From contig NZ_KB903543.1 of assembly GCF_000379805.1 (NCBI RefSeq), positions 237,146 through 276,114 of the forward strand: DNA of 38,969 nucleotides, given 5' to 3'. This document shows, in pieces, positions 9,319 to 16,973 of the stretch. Position numbers and translations under genes: made by a program. Origin of the DNA: Lewinella cohaerens DSM 23179. GTDB lineage: Bacteria > Bacteroidota > Bacteroidia > Chitinophagales > Saprospiraceae. How positions within the stretch are numbered: the first letter of the stretch is position 1; every line of letters starts with the position of its first letter. A model generated the notes under the pieces. That model did no database searches and had not been told where the DNA came from. It saw only the letters and a program-made list of their open reading frames with translations.

Positions 9319-10476
9319 TTACTTTTTTGTAAACTGCAAACAAACAGGCGTTTTCACTTCCCATTCCTGCTCGTAACGTAGCTTCCCATTTTTAGTATCT
9401 ATAGTAAACTGTACCACATTGTCAGAATTCTGATTGGCAACCAACAAGGTTTTCCCTCCAGGGTGGATCGCAAAATTGCGGGGAAAAGTTCCTCGGGTAG
9501 AGAAATAGCCAACAGACTCCAAGCTACCATCTCTGGTGTCTACCCGGAAGCCTGCCAAAGAATCGTGCCCCCTATTACTAGCGTACAAATATTCACCATC
9601 AGGGCTAAAATGCAGATCTGCGGCCAAGCTGAAATCCTTGAAATCATCCGGCAGTGTAGACCAGTGATCAATGATATTCAAGGCGCCATTTTCAGCATTA
9701 TAATGAAAGCCTGTGACGGTATTGTTTAGCTCATTAAGTACATAAGCGTATGGCGCACGGGGATGGAAAGCCAAATGCCGTGGGCCACTGCCTCCTGGCA
9801 CTTCCGCTGTAGCGACCAACTCCCAAGACGGTCCTTCTGCCCGAAAGGTATGCACTTGATCAGCCCCTAGGTCGGCGACCATCACCCAGTATCCGTCCGG
9901 GCTGACGGTCGCGGAATGTGGATGTGAACTTTCCTGCCTTTCGTTGGGCCCTTGACCTACTAAGCGTAAGGTATCAGTAGCCGCTTTAATCTCGCCATTT
10001 TTGGCTACCGGGTAACGAGCAATCATACCTCCAACATAATTGGCGACGTATAACCATTCACCATTAGGATGAATACTCACATAGCAAGGTGCAAAACTGA
10101 AGGTCGGTTGCCGATTGATTAGCACCAGCTTTTCTCCCTCCTGTTGATAACTATACACATACCCCGACGTATCCACATCAGGCCCTAGTTCGCTTACCGC
10201 ATAAACGCGCCCACCATCAGGAGACAGACACAAAAAGGAAGGGTTAACAATACCTTCGGTGGTATGAGAAGAAAGCAAACTGTCTTCTTCAAATTGTAAC
10301 TGGTAAATGCCAGCGGCTTTGCCCTCTACATGGCCTTCTTTTCGGGTATAAGTGCCTACCCATACTTCTGCTTCTTCCATCATTGCAGATTGCTGATCAC
10401 TTGGTGGTTCGTAGCAACTGGTCATAAAAAAAACGGGGCTGATAAAAACGAGGAGTAGTGGTAACCTTATCTTCAT
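9319..10476 (-). CDS. Lactonase-family beta-propeller lipoprotein (6-phosphogluconolactonase-like)
   Basis: 385 aa. Lipoprotein signal peptide with lipobox MTSC (Cys21). The rest (about 38-385) is a seven-bladed propeller of the Lactonase (PF10282/YbhE-Pgl) type. Blade repeats contain HPNGEWLYVANYVGG, HPHSATVSPDGYWV, GPRHLAFHPRAPYAYVLNE, DLHFSPDGEYLYASNRG, FPRNFAIHPGGKTLLVANQ. Cytosolic YbhE hydrolyses 6-phosphogluconolactone, but this copy is exported and lipid-anchored, so a sugar-phosphate role is unlikely; a periplasmic lactone or glycan substrate is inferred. ATG at 10476, 67 bases from the divergent thiL start. No operon partner. Confidence 0.88.
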   Translation of the reverse strand: MKIRLPLLLVFISPVFFMTSCYEPPSDQQSAMMEEAEVWVGTYTRKEGHVEGKAAGIYQLQFEEDSLLSSHTTEGIVNPSFLCLSPDGGRVYAVSELGPDVDTSGYVYSYQQEGEKLVLINRQPTFSFAPCYVSIHPNGEWLYVANYVGGMIARYPVAKNGEIKAATDTLRLVGQGPNERQESSHPHSATVSPDGYWVMVADLGADQVHTFRAEGPSWELVATAEVPGGSGPRHLAFHPRAPYAYVLNELNNTVTGFHYNAENGALNIIDHWSTLPDDFKDFSLAADLHFSPDGEYLYASNRGHDSLAGFRVDTRDGSLESVGYFSTRGTFPRNFAIHPGGKTLLVANQNSDNVVQFTIDTKNGKLRYEQEWEVKTPVCLQFTKK

Positions 10477-10513
10477 TGGAGATGTTTAAGAACGGAAAGT
10501 TAGTAAATACCCC

Positions 10514-10521
10514 TAACTTTG
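10514..10521 (+). promoter_or_regulatory. Candidate -7 box for thiL
   Basis: TAACTTTG, full match to TAnnTTTG, 22 bases before the thiL ATG, in the 67-base gap between two divergent genes. No clear -33 element. Confidence 0.4.
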
Positions 10522-10543
10522 TCGAGAAATCTAAAAAACGGAC

Positions 10544-11602
10544 ATGGCACAGCAAGCAGAGCAACCGCAACGTACGGATGTAAATACATTAGGTGAATTT
10601 GGTTTGATTGAACATCTTACGCAGCGATTCCCCCTTCTCAACGCGTCCTCACATCTAGGAATTGGCGATGATGCTGCAGTGATTGACAATGGCAGCTTCA
10701 AGACAGTTGTTTCTACCGATATGTTGGTTGAAGGCATACATTTTGACTTGATGTACACCCCCCTCAAGCATCTGGGCTACAAATCCGTCATTGTCAACCT
10801 ATCGGATATTTACGCCATGAATGCCCGCCCACGGCAAATCACCATGTCGCTCGGCCTTTCCAACCGCTTTTCGGTAGAAGCACTGGAGGAGTTTTACGAA
10901 GGCGTATACCTTGCATGTGAGCACTATGGGGTTGACCTCATCGGAGGCGACACTACTTCTTCCAACAAAGGAATGGTCATCAGCGTCACAGCCATAGGGC
11001 AAGGCGAAAAAGAGAAACTGGCCTATCGTTCTGGTGCAAAAGTGGGAGATATTATTTGCATTACCGGCAATGTCGGTGCAGCCTATCTAGGTTTACAAAT
11101 CCTGGAAAGAGAAAAGCAGATCTACCTCTCTTCGCCAGAAGTTCAACCCAATTTGGAGAACCAAACCTACTGTGTCGGTCGACAACTCAAGCCGGAAGCT
11201 CGCCGGGATATGATCGAACAGTTTGATAAAGCAAAGTTGATTCCTACCTCCATGATTGATGTCTCGGATGGGGTAGCCAGTGAATTATTTCACATTTGCA
11301 AAGCCTCCGGCGTAGGGGCTTTTCTGGAAGAAAGCGGTGTGCCTATTCATCCTGATGCCCAATTATTGGCGCTAGACTTCAAGCTTGACCCTATTACGTG
11401 TGCCCTCAGCGGAGGCGAAGATTACGAACTCCTTTTTACCGTTGATCCCCGCGATCTGGAAAAGGTAAAATACCTGCCAGATATTTACATTGCCGGCGAG
11501 ATCACTGACGCCAAAGACGGTGTTATGCTACATACCAAAGGTGGCAACATTCACCCCTTGCAAGCGCAAGGCTGGGTGCATTTCAATCCTAATAAAGGGT
11601 AG
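10544..11602 (+). CDS. thiL: Thiamine-monophosphate kinase
   Basis: 352 aa enzyme that phosphorylates thiamine monophosphate to the active cofactor thiamine diphosphate with ATP. N-terminal AIRS-type domain with the metal/ATP motif GIGDDAAVI at 39-47, a second Asp in VVSTDMLVEG at 55-64, VNLSDIYAMNARP around 84-96, and GGDTTSS at 134-140. The C-terminal half carries IDVSDGVASEL and SGGEDYELLFTV, typical of ThiL. Slightly longer than the E. coli enzyme (about 325 aa), as usual in this phylum. ATG at 10544. No other thiamine gene is nearby. It runs into the convergent VOC gene with only 4 bases between stops. Confidence 0.95.
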   Translation: MAQQAEQPQRTDVNTLGEFGLIEHLTQRFPLLNASSHLGIGDDAAVIDNGSFKTVVSTDMLVEGIHFDLMYTPLKHLGYKSVIVNLSDIYAMNARPRQITMSLGLSNRFSVEALEEFYEGVYLACEHYGVDLIGGDTTSSNKGMVISVTAIGQGEKEKLAYRSGAKVGDIICITGNVGAAYLGLQILEREKQIYLSSPEVQPNLENQTYCVGRQLKPEARRDMIEQFDKAKLIPTSMIDVSDGVASELFHICKASGVGAFLEESGVPIHPDAQLLALDFKLDPITCALSGGEDYELLFTVDPRDLEKVKYLPDIYIAGEITDAKDGVMLHTKGGNIHPLQAQGWVHFNPNKG

Positions 11603-11606
11603 TTTC

Positions 11607-12029
11607 CTAATAAAAATCGCCCTCCTCAACCACCAGCGTTGTCAACTCTACCGTATGCCCATCGGGGTCTTTGGTATAAAGAGAATGAAAATAGTGATGG
11701 TCTTGGAAATGGTAAACTATCCCTAATTGGGTATAGTGCAATCGGGCCTTGGCAAAGTCAGCCGGGCTCAATTGAAAAGCAAAATGGTCAATTTTTATGT
11801 GCTTCGAGGAAGCATCCAAAGGCTGATCTTCCATATTGGCAGGAAAAAGCGCTATGCCTGTCTTTCCGGCCAGTAAAAAGGTAGGAAAAGGCCGCCAGCG
11901 GGCAGGCTCATAACGTTTGAGGCCCAGTACCTCTTCGTACCATCGGGCCGATACTTCCATGTCTTTCACACGGATAGCAACATGATCCAGAAAATCTATC
12001 TTGAAGTCGACTTTTCTATCCGGATTCAT
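11607..12029 (-). CDS. VOC superfamily protein (glyoxalase/dioxygenase fold)
   Basis: 140 aa single VOC domain with two beta-alpha-beta-beta-beta modules. N-terminal module LDHVAIRVKDMEVSARWYEEVLGL with metal-type His16; second module with IDHFAFQL (His82) and the end DPDGHTVELTT (Glu128). The His/His/Glu set is that expected for a divalent metal site. Substrate cannot be predicted: such proteins range from glyoxalases to resistance proteins and ring-cleaving dioxygenases. ATG at 12029. TACCTTTC, one base off the -7 consensus, lies right before the start. Convergent with thiL, stops 4 bases apart. Confidence 0.85.
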   Translation of the reverse strand: MNPDRKVDFKIDFLDHVAIRVKDMEVSARWYEEVLGLKRYEPARWRPFPTFLLAGKTGIALFPANMEDQPLDASSKHIKIDHFAFQLSPADFAKARLHYTQLGIVYHFQDHHYFHSLYTKDPDGHTVELTTLVVEEGDFY

Positions 12030-12044
12030 AAGAAAGGTATTTTG

Positions 12045-12090
12045 ACCACATAGCCACCAAGTTTAAATTAAAACGAGATGGCTACGTGGT
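12045..12090 (-). terminator. Hairpin downstream of the Cys/His-repeat lipoprotein
   Basis: 12-bp stem, 12045-12056 against 12079-12090, with one position that is a G-U pair only on the minus-strand transcript; 22-base AT-rich loop. It lies 21 bases after the lipoprotein stop. No good U-tract follows, so termination is tentative. Confidence 0.45.
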
Positions 12091-12110
12091 AAAATATAGA
12101 ACGTTAACTA

Positions 12111-12599
12111 CTAGTTATGGTAAGCCTGGTTATGTGCCAGGGTTGCACCACACTGTGAGCAAGGCACTGCCGAAGCACCTCCACCTGCACAACCAGCAGA
12201 ACACGTATAGTGCCATACACCAGCCGCATTCTGAGCAGGCTCAGTAGGGGGAGCCGCTGCTGCCGGAGCCCCACTAGGGTTCTGAAGCATAGGATTCTGC
12301 GCTGCTGGCGCTGCTGTTGGCGCTGCATCATTAGCATGAAAAGCCTGGTTGTGAACGAGTGCTGTACCACATTGTGCACAAGCCCCCTGTGAAGGACCAC
12401 CAGAGCCCACGTGGCCTGATGGGCAAATATAATGTTCAACACCTGCTGCTGCACCACCTGCTGCTGGAGGAGGGGTAGCAGTTACCGGAGTAACTGCTGG
12501 TGCAGTAACCGCACTGTTATCAGTAGATTTGTCGCCCTGGCAAGCCAAAATAGTTAAACCAACCACGAGCATAAAAACGAAGGTTAAGACCCTGTTCAT
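12111..12599 (-). CDS. Small lipoprotein with two Cys/His zinc-ribbon-like repeats
   Basis: 162 aa. Lipoprotein signal with lipobox LTILAC (Cys20), then Pro/Ala-rich linkers carrying two copies of a 35-residue module. Copy 1 is at about 53-89 (HYICPSGH ... CAQCGTALVHNQAFH), copy 2 at about 127-161 (HYTCSAGC ... CSQCGATLAHNQAYH). Each has a first Cys, a CxxCG knuckle and HNQA(F/Y)H; copy 2 has an extra Cys137 where copy 1 has His63. The pattern suggests binding of zinc or another soft metal, inferred only from the residues. Similar modules occur in small Bacteroidota proteins of unknown function. Own promoter candidate upstream; probably a single-gene unit. Confidence 0.8.
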   Translation of the reverse strand: MNRVLTFVFMLVVGLTILACQGDKSTDNSAVTAPAVTPVTATPPPAAGGAAAGVEHYICPSGHVGSGGPSQGACAQCGTALVHNQAFHANDAAPTAAPAAQNPMLQNPSGAPAAAAPPTEPAQNAAGVWHYTCSAGCAGGGASAVPCSQCGATLAHNQAYHN

Positions 12600-12650
12600 G
12601 AGCTTTTGTTTTTGCTGTCCTTAAAAAAGAACAGTACTTAATAATTTAGC

Positions 12651-12658
12651 AAAAATAA
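12651..12658 (-). promoter_or_regulatory. Candidate -7 box for the Cys/His-repeat lipoprotein
   Basis: TATTTTTG on the minus strand, a full TAnnTTTG match in the 79-base gap between the clpB stop and this gene, giving a leader of about 45 bases. No -33 TTTG at proper spacing. Confidence 0.35.
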
Positions 12659-12678
12659 GGCTTTTTATTAGACTTGTT

Positions 12679-15432
12679 CTATCCATCCAACTCCGTCACA
12701 GCATCGTTCAGGTCGTCGGTCGCTTTTTTTAGTTCTTCAACTGCATCTTCCCGCTTCTTAGAGGACCGGCGACTACGCTTTTTAGGCGCTTCTGCTGCTT
12801 TGGGCGTATAAGTGGCATTGGGATCAAAAGGCTCTTTGCTAAAACTTAACGCATCTTCAGCGAGATCAACATAAATGGTATCCCCGGTAGTAAAAGTATC
12901 AGCAATGATAACACTCGAAAGACCGTCAACTAAGTCTCGCTGTATGACACGCTTCATGGGGCGTGCACCAAACTGAGGGTCATAACCCCGCTCGGCCAAC
13001 CAATCCAAGGCCCGTTCGCTGATCTTCATGACCATCCCCTTACGCGCCAACATTTTTTCGGTCTTCCGTAAAAGGAGCTTAGAGATTTTCTTGATCTCCG
13101 CCCTGGTAAGCGGCAAAAACATGATACGTTCGTCAATCCTATTCAAAAACTCTGGCCGCAGATTATCCTTCAAGGCTTCAAATACCTCTTCTTTTGTTGT
13201 CGCAACAATATCGTTACGATGCTCCTCTCCTACTGCGTCCAGGTCTTCAAAGTTTTCCAAAATCACCTCTGCCCCCATATTCGAGGTCATAATAATAATA
13301 GTGTTCTTGAAACTGGCTACCCGTCCCCGGTTGTCTGTCAATTGCCCGTCATCCAATACCTGCAACAGTATATTAAAGGTGTCTGGATGTGCTTTTTCTA
13401 TCTCATCCAACAACACAATACTGTATGGGCGACGGCGTACCGCCTCCGTCAGCTGGCCACCTTCGTCGTAACCTACGTACCCCGGAGGCGCTCCAACCAG
13501 GCGGCTCACCGCGTGGCGCTCCTGGTATTCACTCATATCTATTCGGGTGATCGCGCGCTCATCGTTAAACAAGACCTCCGCCAGCGCTTTCGCCAATTCA
13601 GTTTTACCTACCCCGGTAGGCCCCAGAAAAATAAACGAGCCTATCGGTCGTCCTTCATCCTGCATCCCGGCACGACTGCGGCGCACGGCATTAGCTACCG
13701 CTACTACGGCTTCATCCTGTCCAATCAAGCGCTCATGTAGCTCGTCTTCCAGCTTCAACAGCTTCTCTTTCTCGCTTTGTAGCATTCGTGCCACAGGAAT
13801 ACCCGTCCAGCGACCTACTACTTCGGCAATGTCATTCGCCGTCACTTCCTCGTTGGTAAAACGTTTTTCATCAGGTAGTTTATCCAGTTTCTTCAAGGCC
13901 ACAGCCAGCTGGCTTTGTAGCTCCTGCAACTCACCGTAGCGAATTTTGGCTACCGTCTCAAAGTCGCTGTGACGTTCCGCCCGATCAGCTTCCTGTTCCT
14001 TCTCTTCCATCTGCTTTTTCAAGCCTTGCACCAGGTCCACTATTTCCTTCTCTCCTTGCCACGAGGCCCGCAGCCCATCGCGTTTTTCTTTGGCGTTGGC
14101 TATCTGCTCATTGATTTTCGCCAGCTTTGCTTTGTTCTTCTCCCGCTTTATCGCTTCGCGTTCTATTTCCAGCTGGCGCACCTTACGTTCCCATTCATCC
14201 ACTTCTTCTGGCACACTGTCCAGCTCCAGCCGCAGGCGGGCAGCACTTTCGTCAATCAGATCAATGGCCTTATCCGGCAACTGACGATCAGCAATATAGC
14301 GGTTGCTCAACTCGGCAGCAGCCACCAAGGCTTCGTCCAATATTTCAATCTTATGGTACACCTCGTAGCGTTCCTGTAATCCACGCAAAATCGAGATCGT
14401 ATCTTCTACACTAGGCTCTTCAATCAACACCGTCTGAAAACGCCGTACCAGTGCTTTGTCTTTTTCAAAGTACTTCTGGTATTCATCCAACGTCGTTGCA
14501 CCAATCGTACGAAGCTCGCCACGAGCCAAAGCAGGTTTCAAAATGTTGGCGGCGTCCATAGCGCCATTGCCACCACCTGCGCCAATCAAGGTGTGAATTT
14601 CATCAATAAAGAGTACAATCTCTCCGTTCGATTCCGTGGTCTCTTTGATCACCCCCTTCAGGCGTTCTTCAAACTCTCCTTTGTATTTTGCTCCAGCTAT
14701 CAAGGCTGCAATATCCAGCACGTAAATACGCTTGCTTTTCAGGTTTTCCGGCACATCTCCTTTCACTATCCGCCAGGCAATCCCTTCTACAATAGCCGTC
14801 TTACCTACCCCGGCTTCACCAATCAGCAAGGGGTTGTTTTTCTTACGGCGCGACAGGATTTGTAGCACTCGGCGCATCTCTTCATCCCGCCCTATGATGG
14901 GGTCCAGCTTGCCGGTCTCTGCGCGCTCATTCAGGTTTATACCAAATTTTTTCAAAGCATTATAGCTCTCTTCTGCACTCTGATCGGTGACTTTACGCCC
15001 CTTTCGCAAGTCCACAATAGCTGCGCGCAGGCCATCATTGGTCAAGCCCATATCCTTCAATATTTGCCCACCTTTATCTTCTCCTTGCAGAATACCCAGC
15101 AGCATCAATTCCACCGAAATATACTCGTCTTCAAAGTCCGGCAACATCTTTTTTGCCCGGCTCAGTGCTTTATTGGCACCATCCGTAAGGAATTGCTTTT
15201 CACTACCAGCCACCTTAGGGTATTCCCTGATCGAGCGATCCAGCTTGGTGATCAGCTCTTGCGGGTCTACACTATTTTTCTCTAGTAAAAAGCGGACAAC
15301 ACTTTCATCCGTATCCAGGATACCTTTTAGCAGGTGCGGAGTGTCTACTTGTTGCTGGCTCAAGCCACCAGCTACCTTCTGCCCTTGCATGATAGCTTCC
15401 TGGGCGCGAGTCGTAAAATTATCGTAGGTCAT
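12679..15432 (-). CDS. clpB: ATP-dependent disaggregase ClpB
   Basis: 917 aa Hsp104-type AAA+ chaperone that threads aggregated proteins through its hexamer with DnaK. N-domain 1-145 (two Clp_N repeats); first AAA+ domain with Walker A GEAGVGKT (205-212) and Walker B VLFIDE (273-278); coiled-coil M domain about 400-530; second AAA+ with GPTGVGKT (604-611) and VLLDE (673-677); pore loop [14 protein letters not shown] place the start at the ATG at 15432 ([14 protein letters not shown]), the conserved ClpB start. A longer frame to 15516 would overlap the -7 box at 15456 and adds Trp-rich residues not seen in ClpB. A C-terminal tail of about 55 residues, basic then acidic ([10 protein letters not shown] ... 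DAVTELDG), goes beyond the usual 860-870 aa. No CIRCE element seen. Confidence 0.95.
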   Translation of the reverse strand: MTYDNFTTRAQEAIMQGQKVAGGLSQQQVDTPHLLKGILDTDESVVRFLLEKNSVDPQELITKLDRSIREYPKVAGSEKQFLTDGANKALSRAKKMLPDFEDEYISVELMLLGILQGEDKGGQILKDMGLTNDGLRAAIVDLRKGRKVTDQSAEESYNALKKFGINLNERAETGKLDPIIGRDEEMRRVLQILSRRKKNNPLLIGEAGVGKTAIVEGIAWRIVKGDVPENLKSKRIYVLDIAALIAGAKYKGEFEERLKGVIKETTESNGEIVLFIDEIHTLIGAGGGNGAMDAANILKPALARGELRTIGATTLDEYQKYFEKDKALVRRFQTVLIEEPSVEDTISILRGLQERYEVYHKIEILDEALVAAAELSNRYIADRQLPDKAIDLIDESAARLRLELDSVPEEVDEWERKVRQLEIEREAIKREKNKAKLAKINEQIANAKEKRDGLRASWQGEKEIVDLVQGLKKQMEEKEQEADRAERHSDFETVAKIRYGELQELQSQLAVALKKLDKLPDEKRFTNEEVTANDIAEVVGRWTGIPVARMLQSEKEKLLKLEDELHERLIGQDEAVVAVANAVRRSRAGMQDEGRPIGSFIFLGPTGVGKTELAKALAEVLFNDERAITRIDMSEYQERHAVSRLVGAPPGYVGYDEGGQLTEAVRRRPYSIVLLDEIEKAHPDTFNILLQVLDDGQLTDNRGRVASFKNTIIIMTSNMGAEVILENFEDLDAVGEEHRNDIVATTKEEVFEALKDNLRPEFLNRIDERIMFLPLTRAEIKKISKLLLRKTEKMLARKGMVMKISERALDWLAERGYDPQFGARPMKRVIQRDLVDGLSSVIIADTFTTGDTIYVDLAEDALSFSKEPFDPNATYTPKAAEAPKKRSRRSSKKREDAVEELKKATDDLNDAVTELDG

Positions 15433-15455
15433 ATTCGAGTTTAAATCTGCGGTCT

Positions 15456-15463
15456 CAAATATA
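15456..15463 (-). promoter_or_regulatory. Candidate -7 box for clpB
   Basis: TATATTTG on the minus strand, a full TAnnTTTG match, 23 bases upstream of the ATG at 15432. Its position argues against the longer upstream clpB start. No -33 element at standard spacing. Confidence 0.45.
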
Positions 15464-15561
15464 ACAAACCCCATCCACATCCACCTTGCCCATTTATACC
15501 AATCATCAGTATTCATCGGCCAAACAAAGTTCAGTTCCCGCTTTTTTGGGCGGCTGCCATC

Positions 15562-15721
15562 TTAGAGCGTATTTGGAACGGTTTCGTAGCGAGAATCAGA
15601 GATTTGCGGTTCTGGCGAAACATCTAAATCCGAGTTTGACGGGTCAAATGAGAATTTAGATGTAAAGCAAGGTTCATAAATCCCTGATTAGCAGCAGGAA
15701 CAAGTCCCAAATACGCTCTAA
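15562..15721. repeat. 160-nt nested inverted repeat (extended hairpin)
   Basis: Four stems nest around one axis: 15562-15576 with 15707-15721 (15 bp perfect); 15594-15605 with 15678-15689 (12 bp, one G-U-type position); 15620-15629 with 15654-15663 (10 bp perfect); and TTTGAC/GTCAAA at 15635-15640 with 15643-15648. Internal bulges of 11-18 bases separate the stems. It could be a structured RNA, a REP/MITE-like DNA element, or the end of a decayed mobile element. Confidence 0.75.
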
Positions 15722-15939
15722 CCTCGGCACCAGGCTGTCCACCCCTGCGGGGACTACCATCCTTGCCGCTGCTCCCCCGATGGAAGATCGGGGTGCGCTG
15801 TGCTTCGGCCCCTGGCCTACGCACCCAAAAGCAGTGGCTTAAAGGCGTTTTCCCTTAGTCACGAAAACAGCTGCACCCTCTGCGGCTTTCCGCGAAACAA
15901 ACAATTTTGAATACATTCAAGTAGAAAAAAGATTTCTGC

Positions 15940-15947
15940 TAACTTTG
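15940..15947 (+). promoter_or_regulatory. Candidate -7 box for the SBP-like gene
   Basis: TAACTTTG, a full TAnnTTTG match ending 4 bases before the ATG at 15952. If used, the mRNA is leaderless or nearly so. No TTTG at the -33 position. Confidence 0.45.
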
Positions 15948-15951
15948 GCAA

Positions 15952-16815
15952 ATGAAGGAAAACACAATTCGGATCGGTGGAGTACCCGAACACTTCAACC
16001 TTCCCATTCACCTGGCGATAGAAAACGGAGAGTTCAGCAAGCGCGGTATCAATGTAGAATGGACGACCTTCAAAGGAGGTACCGGCCAGATGACAGAAGC
16101 CCTCAAGCAAGACGATATTGACGTCTGCATTTTACTCACAGAAGGCATCATCAAAGCCATTATTGATGGCAACCCCAGCAAGATCATCAGTAATTATGTG
16201 ATCTCTCCACTCACCTGGGGGGTACATACCGCTGCGGATAATCCACTGGATAATTATCTCGATATTTTCAATAAAAAATATGCCATCAGCCGCTTCGGCT
16301 CAGGCTCTCACCTCATGGCCATTGTTGATGCCAACAGCAAAGACGAAACCATCAACAAAGACCAATTCAACGTTATCCGTAACCTGGATGGCGCATTGGC
16401 GTCGCTTGCGAATAAAGAAACCGATGTTTTCTATTGGGAGAAATACACCACTAAGCCTTTCGTCAAGTCTGGCCAACTCAAGCGCATTGGAGAATTCCTC
16501 ACCCCTTGGCCTTGCTTTGTGATTGCAGCAACGGACAAGGTTTTAGAAAACCAGCCAGACAACATCGTTCGATTACTCCGTACCATCCACGACGCCTGTG
16601 ACACCTTCATGCAAGACGAGCAAATCACTAAGATGGTCAGCGAACGCTATGGAATCACCCAGGAAAACGCAACGCGCTGGTACCACAGCACCGAATGGGC
16701 TATCCACGGCTGGGTGAGCAACAAGATGCTCAAGAGTGTGCTCTATTCCCTCCGCAGCGCGGGCATCATCGCCGAAGAAGAAACCATCCCCCCGCTGGTA
16801 TGGACCCGGAATTAA
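15952..16815 (+). CDS. Substrate-binding-protein-like protein (NMT1/SsuA fold), no signal peptide
   Basis: 287 aa. Looks like the periplasmic binding component of a nitrate/sulfonate/thiamine-precursor ABC transporter: IRIGGVPEHFNLPIHLAIENGEFSKRGINVEW at the start is the usual fold entry, FKGGTGQMTEALKQDDIDVCILLTEG follows, then an inter-lobe region and YHSTEWAIHGWVSNKML near the end. Unlike true transport proteins it has no signal peptide or lipobox, and no permease or ATPase gene lies nearby. It may be a cytosolic ligand-binding protein or an enzyme of the same fold (THI5/MqnA-type), inferred. ATG at 15952 with a -7 box directly upstream. The stop overlaps the A-run that forms the U-tract of a minus-strand terminator. 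Confidence 0.8.
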   Translation: MKENTIRIGGVPEHFNLPIHLAIENGEFSKRGINVEWTTFKGGTGQMTEALKQDDIDVCILLTEGIIKAIIDGNPSKIISNYVISPLTWGVHTAADNPLDNYLDIFNKKYAISRFGSGSHLMAIVDANSKDETINKDQFNVIRNLDGALASLANKETDVFYWEKYTTKPFVKSGQLKRIGEFLTPWPCFVIAATDKVLENQPDNIVRLLRTIHDACDTFMQDEQITKMVSERYGITQENATRWYHSTEWAIHGWVSNKMLKSVLYSLRSAGIIAEEETIPPLVWTRN

Positions 16816-16819
16816 AAAA

Positions 16820-16846
16820 CCGGCTACCCCACTACAGGGCAACCGG
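16820..16846 (-). terminator. Terminator for the subtilisin gene
   Basis: 10-bp stem (16820-16829 with 16837-16846) where the two imperfect positions become G-U pairs in the minus-strand RNA; 7-base loop; followed on that strand by six U. Lies 127 bases past the subtilisin stop and overlaps the SBP-like stop codon. Confidence 0.6.
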
Positions 16847-16973
16847 ATTATTTACATCTAAAATAATAAACCGCGTTATTCTTTTCAGGAAGGAGTTTAC
16901 TTCCCATTATTGAGTATTGTACTTCATCAAGGTCACTTATCCAAGTACCTCTTACACAGTACCAAATACCCTT

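Larger units (their letters stand above)
15433..15951. other. Gene-free region between clpB and the SBP-like gene
   Basis: 519 bases holding the clpB promoter candidate, a 160-nt nested inverted repeat (15562-15721), an adjacent GC-rich patch to about 15860 (row 15721-15780 is 42/60 G+C by hand count), and then an AT-rich promoter stretch before the next gene (row 15901-15960 is 17/60). A 66-codon frame at 15624-15824 on the minus strand crosses the palindrome and is judged not to be a gene. Confidence 0.6.

Noticed and set aside
15433-15516. 28-residue N-terminal extension of ClpB
   Set aside because: It crosses the candidate -7 box at 15456-15463 and precedes the conserved [14 protein letters not shown] start; not part of known ClpB.
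15624-15824. 66-codon minus-strand reading frame in the clpB upstream region
   Set aside because: It runs through the palindrome and GC-rich patch, has Arg/Gly/Pro-biased composition and no homology I recognise; a by-product of GC-rich sequence.
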